A program made the position numbers and the translations under genes. Below are positions 35,533 through 44,174 of a DNA stretch of 64,000 nucleotides, piece by piece. The stretch is taken from NCBI GenBank assembly GCA_046349635.1, contig JAXMBX010000001.1:1-64000 (forward strand). Reading direction: 5' to 3'. Source of the DNA: JAXMBX01 sp046349635 (GTDB lineage: Bacteria > Planctomycetota > Planctomycetia > Planctomycetales > Planctomycetaceae). Under the pieces are notes generated by a model that was not told the DNA's origin, did no database searches, and saw only the letters and a program-made list of their open reading frames with translations. The stretch's first letter is position 1, and each line of letters begins with the position of its first letter.

Positions 35533-35718
35533 TCAGTCCTGAGTGAACTTGAGAGTCAGGTAGGCAGGTTGGGGAGTCTTGGCGCGATCGAGGCGAACGC
35601 GGCGATGGGATTTCGCGGAGCGGGGATTGACCAGCTTTTCGGCGGCGTCCCGTTCCTGATAGAGAGATCCGATGCCCATCATTCCGACAACCAGCAAACT
35701 GACAGTCAACAATTCCAT
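35533..35718 (-). CDS. Small membrane protein with strong ribosome site
   Basis: A 61-residue protein whose ATG is preceded by a very strong Shine-Dalgarno (GGAGGAG, five bases upstream). Residues 1-18 (MELLTVSLLVVGMMGIGS) form a membrane anchor or signal peptide; the rest is basic and polar with several Arg/Lys. No domain recognised. It lies immediately beyond the stop of the GH32-like gene on the opposite strand (convergent, 16 bases). The ribosome site is the main reason for calling it a gene. Confidence 0.55.
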   Translation of the reverse strand: MELLTVSLLVVGMMGIGSLYQERDAAEKLVNPRSAKSHRRVRLDRAKTPQPAYLTLKFTQD

Positions 35719-35939
35719 GATTCTCCTCCACGTGATTTCATTCCCCCTTCAGGATGAGGTGAGGAGATTGCAACCGGCGTTCCAAACGCTCCGGCGGAAT
35801 GTGCCAGTGGATCAAAGCCCTGAGAAATCCAGCAGTTGTGGAAATGTCAAAGTTTGCGGGGGGAGATGGGAAGGGGCGGGGTTGTCGTCAGAAATACGAC
35901 GGTGTGGAGCGAGTTTGTAACAGTCGGGAGTGCGAAATG

Positions 35940-35980
35940 AAAAAGGGAGGAACAGTGATGTTCCTCCCCTTGGTTTTTTT
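35940..35980. terminator. Rho-independent terminator, probably bidirectional
   Basis: Ten-base arms GGGAGGAACA and TGTTCCTCCC around a five-base loop. A T run (seven T) follows on the + side and an A run precedes it, so it can serve both strands. The nearest candidate for use is the minus-strand lipoprotein gene ending at 36125. Confidence 0.75.
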
Positions 35981-36030
35981 AAATTCAGGAATTAGAGAGG
36001 CTTGTACGGCCCCCTCACCCGGCTCTACGG

Positions 36031-36118
36031 CCACCCTCTCCCTTGGGGGGGAGAAGGTAAAAAATGCCCCTCGTCCGTCCGCTGCGCGGCCACCGTCTCC
36101 CACAAGGGGAGAAGGGGT
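36031..36118. repeat. Pair of related imperfect hairpin repeats
   Basis: Two successive copies of a CC(C/G)TCTCCC-loop-GGGGAG(A) hairpin about 70 bases apart, each with a GGCC-ACC lead-in (GGCCACCCTCTCCC and GGCCACCGTCTCCC). The shared lead-in argues for one repeat family rather than chance. Confidence 0.5.
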
Positions 36119-36124
36119 TTTGGA

Positions 36125-36718
36125 TTAGAAGAAGCCGGCGCCGCCCCAGCCCCCGAATCCTCCGCCGCCAAATCCGCCAAACTGGCTGCCACTGTTAAAG
36201 TTTCCGAAGGTCGTGCCGCGGAAACCGAACTGGCGGTAGTAATCCCATTCTCCTTCGAAGGAGTTGATCCCGCGAGAGTAGGGGGTGCCGACGATGGTGC
36301 GTTGTTCGGCGTCGGGGTTCCCCATTTCGGCGAGGTACCGGGCGACGACGACGCGGCGATCGGAGTCGAGTTCCGGATTGGAGTTGTTTTCACAACGTTC
36401 GACCAGGACGGGGAAGGGGGCGCTCCGCATGCGGGCCCCGACTTCGAGCAGGTGGTCCCGACCGTCGCGGGTCAACTGCGTGGTGTCGGCCTCAAACTCG
36501 TTCAGATTGATGACGAAGTCGGTGGCTTCGGCATTGGTCTGCATGGCGTGATAGTGAGCGCGATTGACGCTGCCGAGAGGAAGCCGTTCGGGGATCGCAA
36601 AGCGTCCGGCGGTGCGCCAACCCCAGGAGCAGCAACCACTGGAAACGCCCGCCAGGAGGAGGGCCGCGGTGGTAAGCTTTTTCCAGCGATGATTCAGCGA
36701 TGTCGAGTTATGGGCCAT
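36125..36718 (-). CDS. OmpA-like exported lipoprotein candidate
   Basis: A 197-residue protein with an N-terminal hydrophobic signal (residues 16-30, TTAALLLAGVSSGCC; a lipobox-like VSSGC is possible). An OmpA-like peptidoglycan-binding-type domain covers about 60-155: NEFEADTTQLTRDGRDHLLE, then ERCENNSNPELDSDRRVVVA with RYLAEMGNPDAEQRTIV. Helix content and spacing fit, although the family's central peptidoglycan-binding residues are only partly matched. The C-terminus is Gly/Phe-rich low complexity (GGFGGGGFGGWGG). It lies 168 bases downstream of the secretin gene on the same strand, so it may act with it at the outer membrane. Confidence 0.65.
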   Translation of the reverse strand: MAHNSTSLNHRWKKLTTAALLLAGVSSGCCSWGWRTAGRFAIPERLPLGSVNRAHYHAMQTNAEATDFVINLNEFEADTTQLTRDGRDHLLEVGARMRSAPFPVLVERCENNSNPELDSDRRVVVARYLAEMGNPDAEQRTIVGTPYSRGINSFEGEWDYYRQFGFRGTTFGNFNSGSQFGGFGGGGFGGWGGAGFF

Positions 36719-36886
36719 GTCATCCTCGTGCCGCTTTCGAGCGGCGATTTCAGAACGTGAAACGAGTTGGGTCAGCCATTCCACGTTGGCAGTCCCGTGT
36801 CGGTTGTGCGACTCGGCACGGTCCTACCAGAACTATCGGTTGCAGGAGCAGCGGAGAGAGGCGAATCGGGTGTTGAGTCCCCGGTT

Positions 36887-38980
36887 CTACCGTCCCCAGC
36901 CGTTGCGACTGCGAGATTGCGAAGTCTCTTCGGAGGCGTTATATCCTGCCTGGGTGGTAAAATTCTGAGAAGCGGTGGCGTTGCGACGGAGTCCTCCAAT
37001 GGTGCGGGCGGGTTTGGAGGGGAGGGTCGCGTTGGTCGCTTGCGTCTGGACTTCATCGATGCGAGTCGTGGAGCTGGAGCTGCGGAAGCCATTCATGAAG
37101 GAGCGTCCGGTCGAGGGGCGCGAATTCGTCGGTGGTGTTGCCGTGCGGCTGCCCGTGTTAGGGGGAGAGGCCTGGGGCATGGTGCCATAGCGGCTGGATT
37201 GCGGAGGCAAGGCCGGGTAGGCGGACGAGGGATCGGTCATCGGGGGAGCCATGTTCTGGGGAGGAGCGACGTTCTGGCTGCCGATCGGAGCATAGCCGGG
37301 GGACGAGGGGGCGGGATTCACCTGGCCATGTCCGACGGGGATGCCGGTTCCCGAGCCGTGTCCGTAGGGAGCGAGTTGATAGACGTTGGAGTCGTTCGGT
37401 CCCTGGGTCATGCCCCGCAGGTAGAGGTTGTTGTCATCGGGGACGGTGACTTCAAATCCGGGCACAGGCGGCACTTCGTCCGGTTCGAGCGGGCGGACAA
37501 TTTCAGGAGTCACCAGGATCAGAAGTTCGGTTTCATCCTGGTTGGATTTTTTGTTGGCGAAGAGAGCCGGGCCGATCAGGGGGATCGCACTCAGATAAGG
37601 AATGCGGCTGTTGCTGGTGAGAGATTGATTCGAGAACAAACCCCCGAGGACGATGGTCTGTCCTTCGCGGAGTTCGACCGTTGTGTCGACGCGACGGGTG
37701 TTCAGGCCGGGGGTGCCGTTCGCGGATTGAATGCCCTGGTTCAGTTCACTGAATTCCGGGCGGATCCGCATGCGGATGTTGTCCTTGTCCGTGATCACCG
37801 GGGTGACGACGAGGGAGACACCGAAGCCGCGGAAGACGGTCTGTTGTCCGCTGGCTCCCTGGATACCGACGATGGTGGGGACTGCAAATTCACCGCCGGA
37901 GAGGATGGTGGCATCGTGGCCGCTGAGGGTCACAACGCTCGGTTCCGCCAGGATTTTGCTGGACTGGTTGGTGTGGATGGCATTGATGAGGATCGCGGCA
38001 TCACCCCCCGAAAGAATCGCGGAGATCGTGCCGGGTGCACCACCGAGGGCAGAGGCGAAGATGTTCTCTCCGCCGTTGATGGAGACGGCGATATCGGCGG
38101 CCATGTTACGGAGATCGGAGCGTTTGAGTTCCGCGATGACGACGCGCAGCATGATCTGGAAGTCGCCGGGGATCTGGAGCATGTTGATGATATTGGAACT
38201 GGCGAGATCACCTGCGGTTCCCCGGCCGGCGGCGTAGGCGGCCCCGACCTGCTGGAAGTTGCCGGGACCATACAGGCCGCCCGTCTGGTTGATGACTTCA
38301 CCGCGGATGATCTGGAGGATGTTGGCGGCTTCGACGCTATCCCGGGCCTGGCCTTTCACGACGATCTTGCCGGAGAGGGGGATGAGATAGACCTTGCTGT
38401 TGGGGAAGAGCAACGCGAGCTTTCGTTCGAGGCGTCCGTAGTCGATTCGGGATTGATCGTCGAGGCTGGAGTCACGAACGGTCTTGACGAGGTAGATCAA
38501 CGGTTCGGGATTCTTCTCGAACCAGATGGTGAGCGTGGTGGATCCGATGGATTGGCCGAGGGTGGAGATCTCGGTCGGGCTGTGCTGAACGACGTCGATG
38601 ATGGAGGGATCGGCGACGGCGATCTGCACGATGCGGCTGCGCGTGACGATGAGCTGGCTGCGATGCTGGATCACGCTGATTTCCGAGTTGACGCCGGGCA
38701 TGGAGGCGACTTCGGGATGGAGTCCCGGGGCACCTGCGGCCGGAGTTTCCATGGCGTTCGTTCCGGGCGGGAGTGCCGGGGGAAGCGGCTGGAACTGCGG
38801 AGGCGCAATGGGGGTCTGGTTGAGGGGAGGAGGAAGCGGAGTTCCTGCATCCTGCGCGAGCGCAAGATTCGAACCGGACATGAGTCCGAGCGCGAGACAG
38901 CCTGCGAGGAAAAATCTCTTGGGCGAAGGCAGCGGGAAGCGACTCAAGAGGCTGCGATCAACAGTTGCGGGAGTGATCAT
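36887..38980 (-). CDS. CpaC/type II-III secretion family secretin
   Basis: A 697-residue secretin-type outer-membrane protein. Signal peptide about residues 20-45 (ending NLALAQD), then a Pro-rich linker, and the N-terminal pilus-assembly (RcpA/CpaC) domain about 100-180 (SQLIVTRSRIVQIAVADPSI, then ISTLGQSIGSTTLTIW). A BON-like segment is at about 200-230. The secretin core spans about 265-530 (LRVVIAELKRSDLRNMAAD, GFGVSLVVTPVITDKDNIRM, VDTTVELREGQTIVLGGLFS). A Pro/Ser/Asn-rich tail of about 160 residues follows. Secretins form the exit pore of pilus or secretion systems; no ATPase or platform gene is adjacent. ATG at 38980 has GAGGAG seven bases upstream. Confidence 0.88.
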   Translation of the reverse strand: MITPATVDRSLLSRFPLPSPKRFFLAGCLALGLMSGSNLALAQDAGTPLPPPLNQTPIAPPQFQPLPPALPPGTNAMETPAAGAPGLHPEVASMPGVNSEISVIQHRSQLIVTRSRIVQIAVADPSIIDVVQHSPTEISTLGQSIGSTTLTIWFEKNPEPLIYLVKTVRDSSLDDQSRIDYGRLERKLALLFPNSKVYLIPLSGKIVVKGQARDSVEAANILQIIRGEVINQTGGLYGPGNFQQVGAAYAAGRGTAGDLASSNIINMLQIPGDFQIMLRVVIAELKRSDLRNMAADIAVSINGGENIFASALGGAPGTISAILSGGDAAILINAIHTNQSSKILAEPSVVTLSGHDATILSGGEFAVPTIVGIQGASGQQTVFRGFGVSLVVTPVITDKDNIRMRIRPEFSELNQGIQSANGTPGLNTRRVDTTVELREGQTIVLGGLFSNQSLTSNSRIPYLSAIPLIGPALFANKKSNQDETELLILVTPEIVRPLEPDEVPPVPGFEVTVPDDNNLYLRGMTQGPNDSNVYQLAPYGHGSGTGIPVGHGQVNPAPSSPGYAPIGSQNVAPPQNMAPPMTDPSSAYPALPPQSSRYGTMPQASPPNTGSRTATPPTNSRPSTGRSFMNGFRSSSSTTRIDEVQTQATNATLPSKPARTIGGLRRNATASQNFTTQAGYNASEETSQSRSRNGWGR

Positions 38981-39363
38981 CCATGAACTCCTCAAAGGGC
39001 GCGAGCCAATAGGATCGAATCCGCGACCGTTCCGAGTCCTACTCCGAACGCAGCCGCGCGGTGATCGCTAAACGCTCATGCAAATTCCGCGTTCCGTGGA
39101 ATCACGAGAGGGTCAAAGAGGGTTCTCGTGCGGGTCTACCACGGTCGGAAATTGTATCGGATGGTCCCGTAATGATGCTTGATCTGAATTTCGCGAGATT
39201 ACCACTCTTAGCTGGGATTCGGATTCGATTGACGAATGGGGATAAATGAGTCGTGTTGGCGGAGTGTTGGGAAGGGAGGGGGAATAAAAAAAAGGCGCCC
39301 TGTTTGAGGCGCCTTTCGATGTGAAACTGTGACGATTCGCGAAGGTTTACCGCGAGGGAATTC
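38981..39363. other. Intergenic interval with a terminator
   Basis: About 380 bases upstream of the secretin gene and downstream of the small exported gene at 39364. Only the terminator at 39286-39319 is recognisable. The secretin promoter should lie in 39000-39250. Confidence 0.5.
39286..39319 (-). terminator. Rho-independent terminator of the 39364-39807 gene
   Basis: On the minus strand, AAAGGCGCC, an eight-base loop, GGCGCC and a run of eight T, about 45 bases beyond the stop of the Pro/Tyr-rich exported gene. Confidence 0.88.
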
Positions 39364-39807
39364 TTACCAGGGGACGTTTGTGTCGCGGTTGTAGCTGGTG
39401 TGGCCGGGGAAATACCAGGGGCGTCGGTAGCTGTACCAGGGGAAACGGTGGTGTCCGTATTCTCCGCTGCGGTAATAGCCCGGTCCGAAGTGGAGGGTAT
39501 AGGGATCATCGCCGCGCATGCCGGCTGCGGGGTCATAGGTCTGGGGCTGATAGTAATAAGGATTGCCGACGGCGGCGGCGGGTCCACCGGGGAGCCAGCC
39601 TCCATGGCCGGAAACGGCGGGAGAGGTGGGCATGGGAGTATGCACGTGCAGACCTTCCGCGGGCATGGGCATGACGTCGCGCGGAACGGTGAGAGGGTCA
39701 GGGGGCGTCTCGACCTGTTGTTTCTTCCCGGCCGCAGAAACCGGAGAGATGATCCCCAGAAGGATCAGGGAGGTGACAAACGCGCGAATCGTAGAAGAGG
39801 TGAACAT
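39364..39807 (-). CDS. Small exported Pro/Tyr/His-rich protein
   Basis: A 147-residue exported protein. Signal peptide about residues 1-26 (ending SPVSAAGKK), then a low-complexity mature part rich in Pro, Tyr, Gly and His. The C-terminus is a run of aromatic/Pro motifs (PWYSYRRPWYFPGHTSYNRD, ending TNVPW). No catalytic motif. Such proteins are frequent and rapidly diverging in planctomycetes. ATG at 39807 chosen; GGGAG lies 11 bases upstream. Followed by its own terminator; lies divergent from the next gene. Confidence 0.6.
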   Translation of the reverse strand: MFTSSTIRAFVTSLILLGIISPVSAAGKKQQVETPPDPLTVPRDVMPMPAEGLHVHTPMPTSPAVSGHGGWLPGGPAAAVGNPYYYQPQTYDPAAGMRGDDPYTLHFGPGYYRSGEYGHHRFPWYSYRRPWYFPGHTSYNRDTNVPW

Positions 39808-40052
39808 CGTAAACAGCACTCCCGAAGAGAAGCATTGAAATCAAAGGGAGACCGGTTCAAGGTCTGCATTGACTGTGGAGGAACTGTATCCCATGGGGAG
39901 AGGGATGGCGGACTGAAAGCGGATCGACGCGCAGAAAGTGCCGGGAAGTTTGCGGGGGATGCGGACGGGGCCTGTTGAGTGGAGATCCTGTTTTCTGAGG
40001 TTTATGAGAGGACGCCGTGGGAATCTGCCGATACTAGGAGGAAGAAGGGATT

Positions 40053-40673
40053 GTGTTGAAATCCGGAATGCGACGAAGGAGTGGACTCGTGGTGAAACAT
40101 TTGCTGGCGTTCGCCTTAACGGCAATGTTGACGCAGAATGCCTTTGCGCAATTCCCTGGCTTCTTCTCGCGCGGCACTCCGGTGGAGAGCGCGCCGGTAG
40201 TGACGTCGACTCCGCCGAGCGCCGGACCAAACAGTGCCCCGCCGCCGAACGCGAGCTCGGGGACGGGAGTGGGGGCGTGGGGATCGGGTGAGCCGTTCTA
40301 TCCGTGGGATGCACCGGAACCGTGGGTGCATGGGCGATTCCAGGAGATGCCCGCTTACGGCGGATATCACTACTTCAAACCGTACAACTACCGGCACGTG
40401 ATGCCTCAGTCGCAAGTGGCGGCGGGGTGGGGAATGCCGGCGACGATGCCTTACTCCCAGGGTTTCTTCCGGGCGCGCGAATACGCGCAGCAGGACAGCC
40501 AACGCCTCTCCCAGATGCAGTCGCAATACGTGCAAGAACTGGCCCGGATGCAGTTCCTGCTCGAACAGGAACGGATGCGGAACCAACACTATCAACCGCA
40601 GCAACCCCGCGGCGGCTATGAAGCGACGGAAGTTCCCCAGGGGAACATCAACACGATCAGCGGGCGTCGCTAA
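40053..40673 (+). CDS. Exported hypothetical protein with helical C-terminus
   Basis: A 206-residue exported protein. A signal peptide covers about residues 10-32 (HLLAFALTAMLTQNAFAQF). A Pro/Ser-rich linker (33-75) follows, then a Tyr/Pro-rich part (PYNYRHVMPQSQVAAGWGMP) and a C-terminal helix rich in Gln, Arg and Glu (QRLSQMQSQYVQELARMQF). The start is given as GTG at 40053 because AGGAGGAA lies nine bases upstream; an ATG at 40068 is the alternative. A clean terminator follows at 40709. Function unknown. Confidence 0.6.
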   Translation: MLKSGMRRRSGLVVKHLLAFALTAMLTQNAFAQFPGFFSRGTPVESAPVVTSTPPSAGPNSAPPPNASSGTGVGAWGSGEPFYPWDAPEPWVHGRFQEMPAYGGYHYFKPYNYRHVMPQSQVAAGWGMPATMPYSQGFFRAREYAQQDSQRLSQMQSQYVQELARMQFLLEQERMRNQHYQPQQPRGGYEATEVPQGNINTISGRR

Positions 40674-40708
40674 CAGACGTTGCTGCGGACAACTCGACAG
40701 ATCCAGGA

Positions 40709-40738
40709 ACCCGGTTTTCAGACCGGGTTCTTTTTTTG
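40709..40738 (+). terminator. Rho-independent terminator
   Basis: AACCCGGT, a six-base loop, ACCGGGTT, C and seven T, 35 bases beyond the stop of the exported protein gene. Confidence 0.92.
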
Positions 40739-40851
40739 GGGGGGCAGGTTGACACGCGTTGTAAAAACGGAAAGCGATTGCAATTTTGGCAGGGAGATGA
40801 AATCCTCAGGGTAACTTTGACAGTCGGGAAGTCACCGAGAGGATTCAGACA

Positions 40852-41610
40852 ATGACGTTACGCGTGGTCCAGATTTCGGATCTGCATCTGTTCGCGGATC
40901 CGGACGGGGAATTGAAGGGGCTGAAGCCTCAGGCGGGAGTGACGGCGGTGTTGGGAACGATCCAACAGCGCCTGCCCGTCATCGATCAACTGATCAGTAC
41001 CGGGGACCATACCCACGACGAACTGCCGGCGACGTATCAACGTCTGCGGGGGATGTTGCAGCCGTGGTTGAAGACGTTTCATCTCCTGCCGGGGAACCAC
41101 GATGAACGGCCGGTGATCCGGGAGGTGTTTGGAGAGTTCTGTCCCGCGGGGACTGAGCGGATTCGGTTTTCGTTTGAGGCAGGGGGCTGGCTGTTCCTGG
41201 GGCTGGATTCACACGTGCCGGGTGAGCTGTACGGCGAGGTGGGAGAGGAACAGTGGAAGTGGCTGGAGGCGGAACTATCGCGAGATGCGACGAAGCCGAC
41301 GGCGATATTTCTACATCATCCCCCGTTGCCGATCGGGAGTCCGTGGATGGATAAGATTGGTCTGCGCGATGCGGAGGAGCTGACTGAAATCCTGCTGCGG
41401 TATCGCCAGGTGAAGTTTGTGAGCCACGGACATATTCACCAGGAGTTCAACGGGACGTGCGAGGGGGTTCCGGTGATGAGTTGCCCTTCGTCGGCGATTC
41501 AGTTTCGTCCACGAACAGAAGAACTGGAAGTGGATACGCTCGGGCCCGGGTTCCGGGTGTTTGAACTGGAAACTGATGGAGCGTGGCGGACGGAAGTGAT
41601 TCGGGTGTGA
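40852..41610 (+). CDS. CpdA-like metallophosphoesterase
   Basis: A 252-residue cytosolic calcineurin-like phosphoesterase. The five metal-site motifs are present in order: QISDLHL (Asp-x-His), STGDHTHD, LLPGNHDE, LHHPPLPIG and SHGHIHQEF. Length and order match the cAMP phosphodiesterase CpdA class, so cyclic-nucleotide hydrolysis is likely, but other phosphodiesters are possible. No signal peptide. The stop lies 83 bases before the next same-strand gene. Confidence 0.85.
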   Translation: MTLRVVQISDLHLFADPDGELKGLKPQAGVTAVLGTIQQRLPVIDQLISTGDHTHDELPATYQRLRGMLQPWLKTFHLLPGNHDERPVIREVFGEFCPAGTERIRFSFEAGGWLFLGLDSHVPGELYGEVGEEQWKWLEAELSRDATKPTAIFLHHPPLPIGSPWMDKIGLRDAEELTEILLRYRQVKFVSHGHIHQEFNGTCEGVPVMSCPSSAIQFRPRTEELEVDTLGPGFRVFELETDGAWRTEVIRV

Positions 41611-41693
41611 GCCAGATTCGAAGCCATAAAGCTTTGGGTGTGGTTGCGACGAGAGTTCAAGACATCTGGCATGGGCCCGGCAGATCTGCGAGA

Positions 41694-42167
41694 ATGGCGG
41701 AAGAATTTTATCTCGGGCATGAGGAATATGTGATGTCGGAGAACGTGGCGCTGAAACTGGCAGAGGTTTGCATCCACGAGTATGCGGATGAATCCCGAGA
41801 CGCGTGGAAAGATCACGCGGAGGCGATGAACTGCCGCGATTGCGAAGAGTTTCTGCAGAAGGGGATTAACGCGTTTAAGTTTCTGCGCTACGCTGAAGAA
41901 GTGATGCGACAAGCCGATTATCGGGGGATTGAACCGTTTACCGGTGACCTGCGGGAAACAGTCGGCCGTCTGTACCGTGCGTGGTTTGGCCCTTGCGAGA
42001 TGGCGGAGCAATGGATCGAGACACTCGGCGGGCAAGGATATTTTCCGGAAAACCTGAAAGCGTTTCGAGAGGCTTGTGACCAGGTCCAGGAGATTGTGGA
42101 TCAACAGGAATGGCATGTGCGGGCGGCCCATGCCCGGAATCTCCGTTCAAGCGATGAGCCGTGGTAA
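41694..42167 (+). CDS. Helical protein immediately upstream of a MazF-type toxin
   Basis: A 157-residue acidic, all-helical-looking protein of unknown family (VALKLAEVCIHEYADESRDA, FLRYAEEVMRQADYRG, GDLRETVGRLYRAWFGPCEM). The stop TAA is directly followed by the ATG of the MazF-type gene (TAAATG), so the two are coupled. A typical MazE antitoxin is about 80 residues with an AbrB or ribbon-helix-helix fold; no such fold is visible here. The coupling suggests either a novel antitoxin partner or a regulator. Start uncertain: a second ATG lies at 41733. Confidence 0.6.
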   Translation: MAEEFYLGHEEYVMSENVALKLAEVCIHEYADESRDAWKDHAEAMNCRDCEEFLQKGINAFKFLRYAEEVMRQADYRGIEPFTGDLRETVGRLYRAWFGPCEMAEQWIETLGGQGYFPENLKAFREACDQVQEIVDQQEWHVRAAHARNLRSSDEPW

Positions 42168-42461
42168 ATGCGCATTCGCCGAGGGGAAGTTTACTGGCTC
42201 AAGCCTGACGCGACCGGAAAACAGCGTCCGGTGGTGATAATTTCCCGAGAAGATCTGAATGGTGGCCATAGCCTGGTAGGTGTGCCATTTTATTCCCAGC
42301 AACTGGAGAAGCGGACCCAGCAAGCGTGGTGTGTGTTTTTCGCGGCTGGTGAAGGGGGCCTGACGAAGGATTGTGTGGCGAAAACGGATGAAGTGTCGAT
42401 GATCGACAAACTCGACGTCGATCTTCAAAGGGGCCCATTGGGGATCTTCGATGCTGCCTAG
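42168..42461 (+). CDS. PemK/MazF-type toxin
   Basis: A 97-residue protein with the MazF fold markers: RIRRGEVYWLKPD at the start, KQRPVVIISREDLNGG, VPFYSQQ and the C-terminal CVAKTDEVSMIDKLDVDLQ. The family are sequence-specific endoribonucleases that halt translation. A conserved Arg in RPVV and a Thr/Ser later in the protein (the usual R25 and T48-like positions) are present. It overlaps no gene but starts directly at the stop of the preceding coupled gene. No MazE lies downstream. Confidence 0.82.
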   Translation: MRIRRGEVYWLKPDATGKQRPVVIISREDLNGGHSLVGVPFYSQQLEKRTQQAWCVFFAAGEGGLTKDCVAKTDEVSMIDKLDVDLQRGPLGIFDAA

Positions 42462-42688
42462 ATGCAGAGGCTGGTGACGGGGTTGAAATGGTCGCTGGAG
42501 ATCCCCTGAGCAGAAAAGCCGGTTTTGAGATTATTCTCGCTGCGATTCGACAGATTCAATTCGAAACAGGACGTTTACTGTTCACTTTTGATCTGTTGTG
42601 AGCCGGGTCGATATCGTATCCTGAGAAGATCTCGGTTCGATCATTTCTGACGCAGTCTTCACATTCAGGCGCCGTGTGAGGCATCGCC

Positions 42689-44014
42689 ATGGGTTCATCA
42701 CGACTCCCGTTTTCATTCCCGCGGATCGCGCTGGGGCGGCGCGCGTTTCTGCAGGTGGGGAGCCTGGCGCTGGGGGGGCTGACGCTGGCAGATCATCTGC
42801 GTCGCCAAGCGACGGCGGGGGAGCGGTTGCCGGAACCGACGGCCGTGATTCAGATCTACATGGGGGGTGGTCCGAGCCACATCGACATGTACGACCTGAA
42901 GCCGCATGCGCCGCGCGAGATCCGGGGCGAGTTTCAGCCGATTGCGACGCGGCTGCCGGGGTTCCAGATCTGCGAGCATCTGCCGTTTCTGGCCGGGGCG
43001 ATGGACAAGCTGGCGATCGTGCGTTCGGTGAACCACGGAAATGCGGGACACTTGCCGGCGTCCCACTGGATGATGACGGGGCATGAACCTTCCGGAGGGG
43101 GACGGGGGAATACGAATCCGTCGATCGGGGCGGTGGTCTCGCGGATGCGCGGATCGAACGATCCGGGGATGCCGGCGTATGTGAGCATTCCCCGGAGACA
43201 ACTTTTGGGAGCAGCGGCATTTCTCGGACCGGCGCACAATCCGTTCACGACGGAAGGGGATCCAAGCCAGAAGGATTTCTCCGTGGTGAATCTGAATCTT
43301 CCGAAGGGGATGAGCTTCGCCCGGATGGCGAATCGCCAGAGTTTGCTGGCGGCGCTCGACCAGTTGCGTGAAGACATGGACGTGCATCAGGAATTTGACG
43401 GGGTCGAGAAGTTTTCGCGGCAGGCGATGGAAATGGTGACGAGCGACCGGGCGCTGAAGGCCTTCGACCTGAACCAGGAAGATCCGCGGATGCGGGCGAA
43501 GTATGGGCCTTATAGCGTCGGGCAGGGGTGTCTGCTGGCCCGTCGGCTGGTGGAGGCAGGCGTGACGTTCGTCACGGTGTTGAGTGGTGGGGCGTGGGAC
43601 ACCCATGCGAAAAATTTTCCAATCCTCAAGGAGGATTGTCTCCCGCGGATCGATCAGGCGATTGCGGCGCTGGTCAGCGACCTGTACGAGCGCGGGCTGG
43701 ACAAGCGGGTGATGGTGGTGGCGTATGGAGAATTCGGCCGAACCCCGCGGGTCAACAAGGATGGGGGACGGGACCATTGGCCGGGGGCGAGTTGCGTCCT
43801 GTTTTCCGGAGGTGGGCTGAAGGTGGGGCAGGTGATCGGAGAGACTGACCCGCAGGGGGCTTTCCCTGTGACGCGGCGTTATTCGCCGGGGGATGTGCTG
43901 TCGACCGTGTACCAGTTTCTGAAGATCGATTCGCAGCAGCAGTTGGCGGAATCGACTTTGCGACCGCAACGGATTCTGCCGGAGGGGCACCCGATTCCGG
44001 AATTGATCGGTTGA
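42689..44014 (+). CDS. DUF1501 protein without a PSD1 partner
   Basis: A 441-residue DUF1501 protein, second copy in the window. Tat-like leader LGRRAFLQVGSLALGG (about residues 10-25). Core motifs include IQIYMGGGPSHIDMYDLKPH, VRSVNHGNAGHLPASHWMM, VVAYGEFGRTP and GRDHWPGASCVLFSGGGL. Unlike the copy at 29918 it is not preceded by a PSD1/DUF1549 gene: upstream lies a MazF gene and downstream a broken LamG gene. Exported, function unknown. Confidence 0.9.
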   Translation: MGSSRLPFSFPRIALGRRAFLQVGSLALGGLTLADHLRRQATAGERLPEPTAVIQIYMGGGPSHIDMYDLKPHAPREIRGEFQPIATRLPGFQICEHLPFLAGAMDKLAIVRSVNHGNAGHLPASHWMMTGHEPSGGGRGNTNPSIGAVVSRMRGSNDPGMPAYVSIPRRQLLGAAAFLGPAHNPFTTEGDPSQKDFSVVNLNLPKGMSFARMANRQSLLAALDQLREDMDVHQEFDGVEKFSRQAMEMVTSDRALKAFDLNQEDPRMRAKYGPYSVGQGCLLARRLVEAGVTFVTVLSGGAWDTHAKNFPILKEDCLPRIDQAIAALVSDLYERGLDKRVMVVAYGEFGRTPRVNKDGGRDHWPGASCVLFSGGGLKVGQVIGETDPQGAFPVTRRYSPGDVLSTVYQFLKIDSQQQLAESTLRPQRILPEGHPIPELIG

Positions 44015-44174
44015 TTGCGGCCCGGGCAGAATTTTCACTACTCAGGTTTTTGCCGCGCAGGATTTTCGCGAGGCAGGATTTTCCTCACAATGTTGATGTC
44101 TCAGCCAGCCGCAGTGCGCGCCAATATCAACGGGGACGGGTGACGATGAGCGAGTTGAATTTATCGCGAAGGAA

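Larger units (their letters stand above)
35719..36124. other. Gene-free interval with terminator and dispersed GC repeat
   Basis: About 400 bases between the small membrane gene and the OmpA-like lipoprotein gene. It contains a strong hairpin (35945-35969) and, closer to the lipoprotein, a pair of related segments (CCCTCTCCCTTGGGGGGGAG and CCGTCTCCCACAAGGGGAG, 36031-36115) with internal complementarity. These resemble commonly dispersed intergenic repeats. No gene-like frame. Confidence 0.5.

Noticed and set aside
36767..38986. Long + strand frame (739 codons) opposite the secretin gene
   Set aside because: It is the antisense shadow of the secretin: composition is Gly/Asp/Arg/Val with no domain, and the minus frame has clear secretin motifs.
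42713..44038. 441-codon minus frame exactly opposite the second DUF1501 gene
   Set aside because: Antisense shadow caused by high GC; the + strand frame has DUF1501 motifs and a Tat leader.
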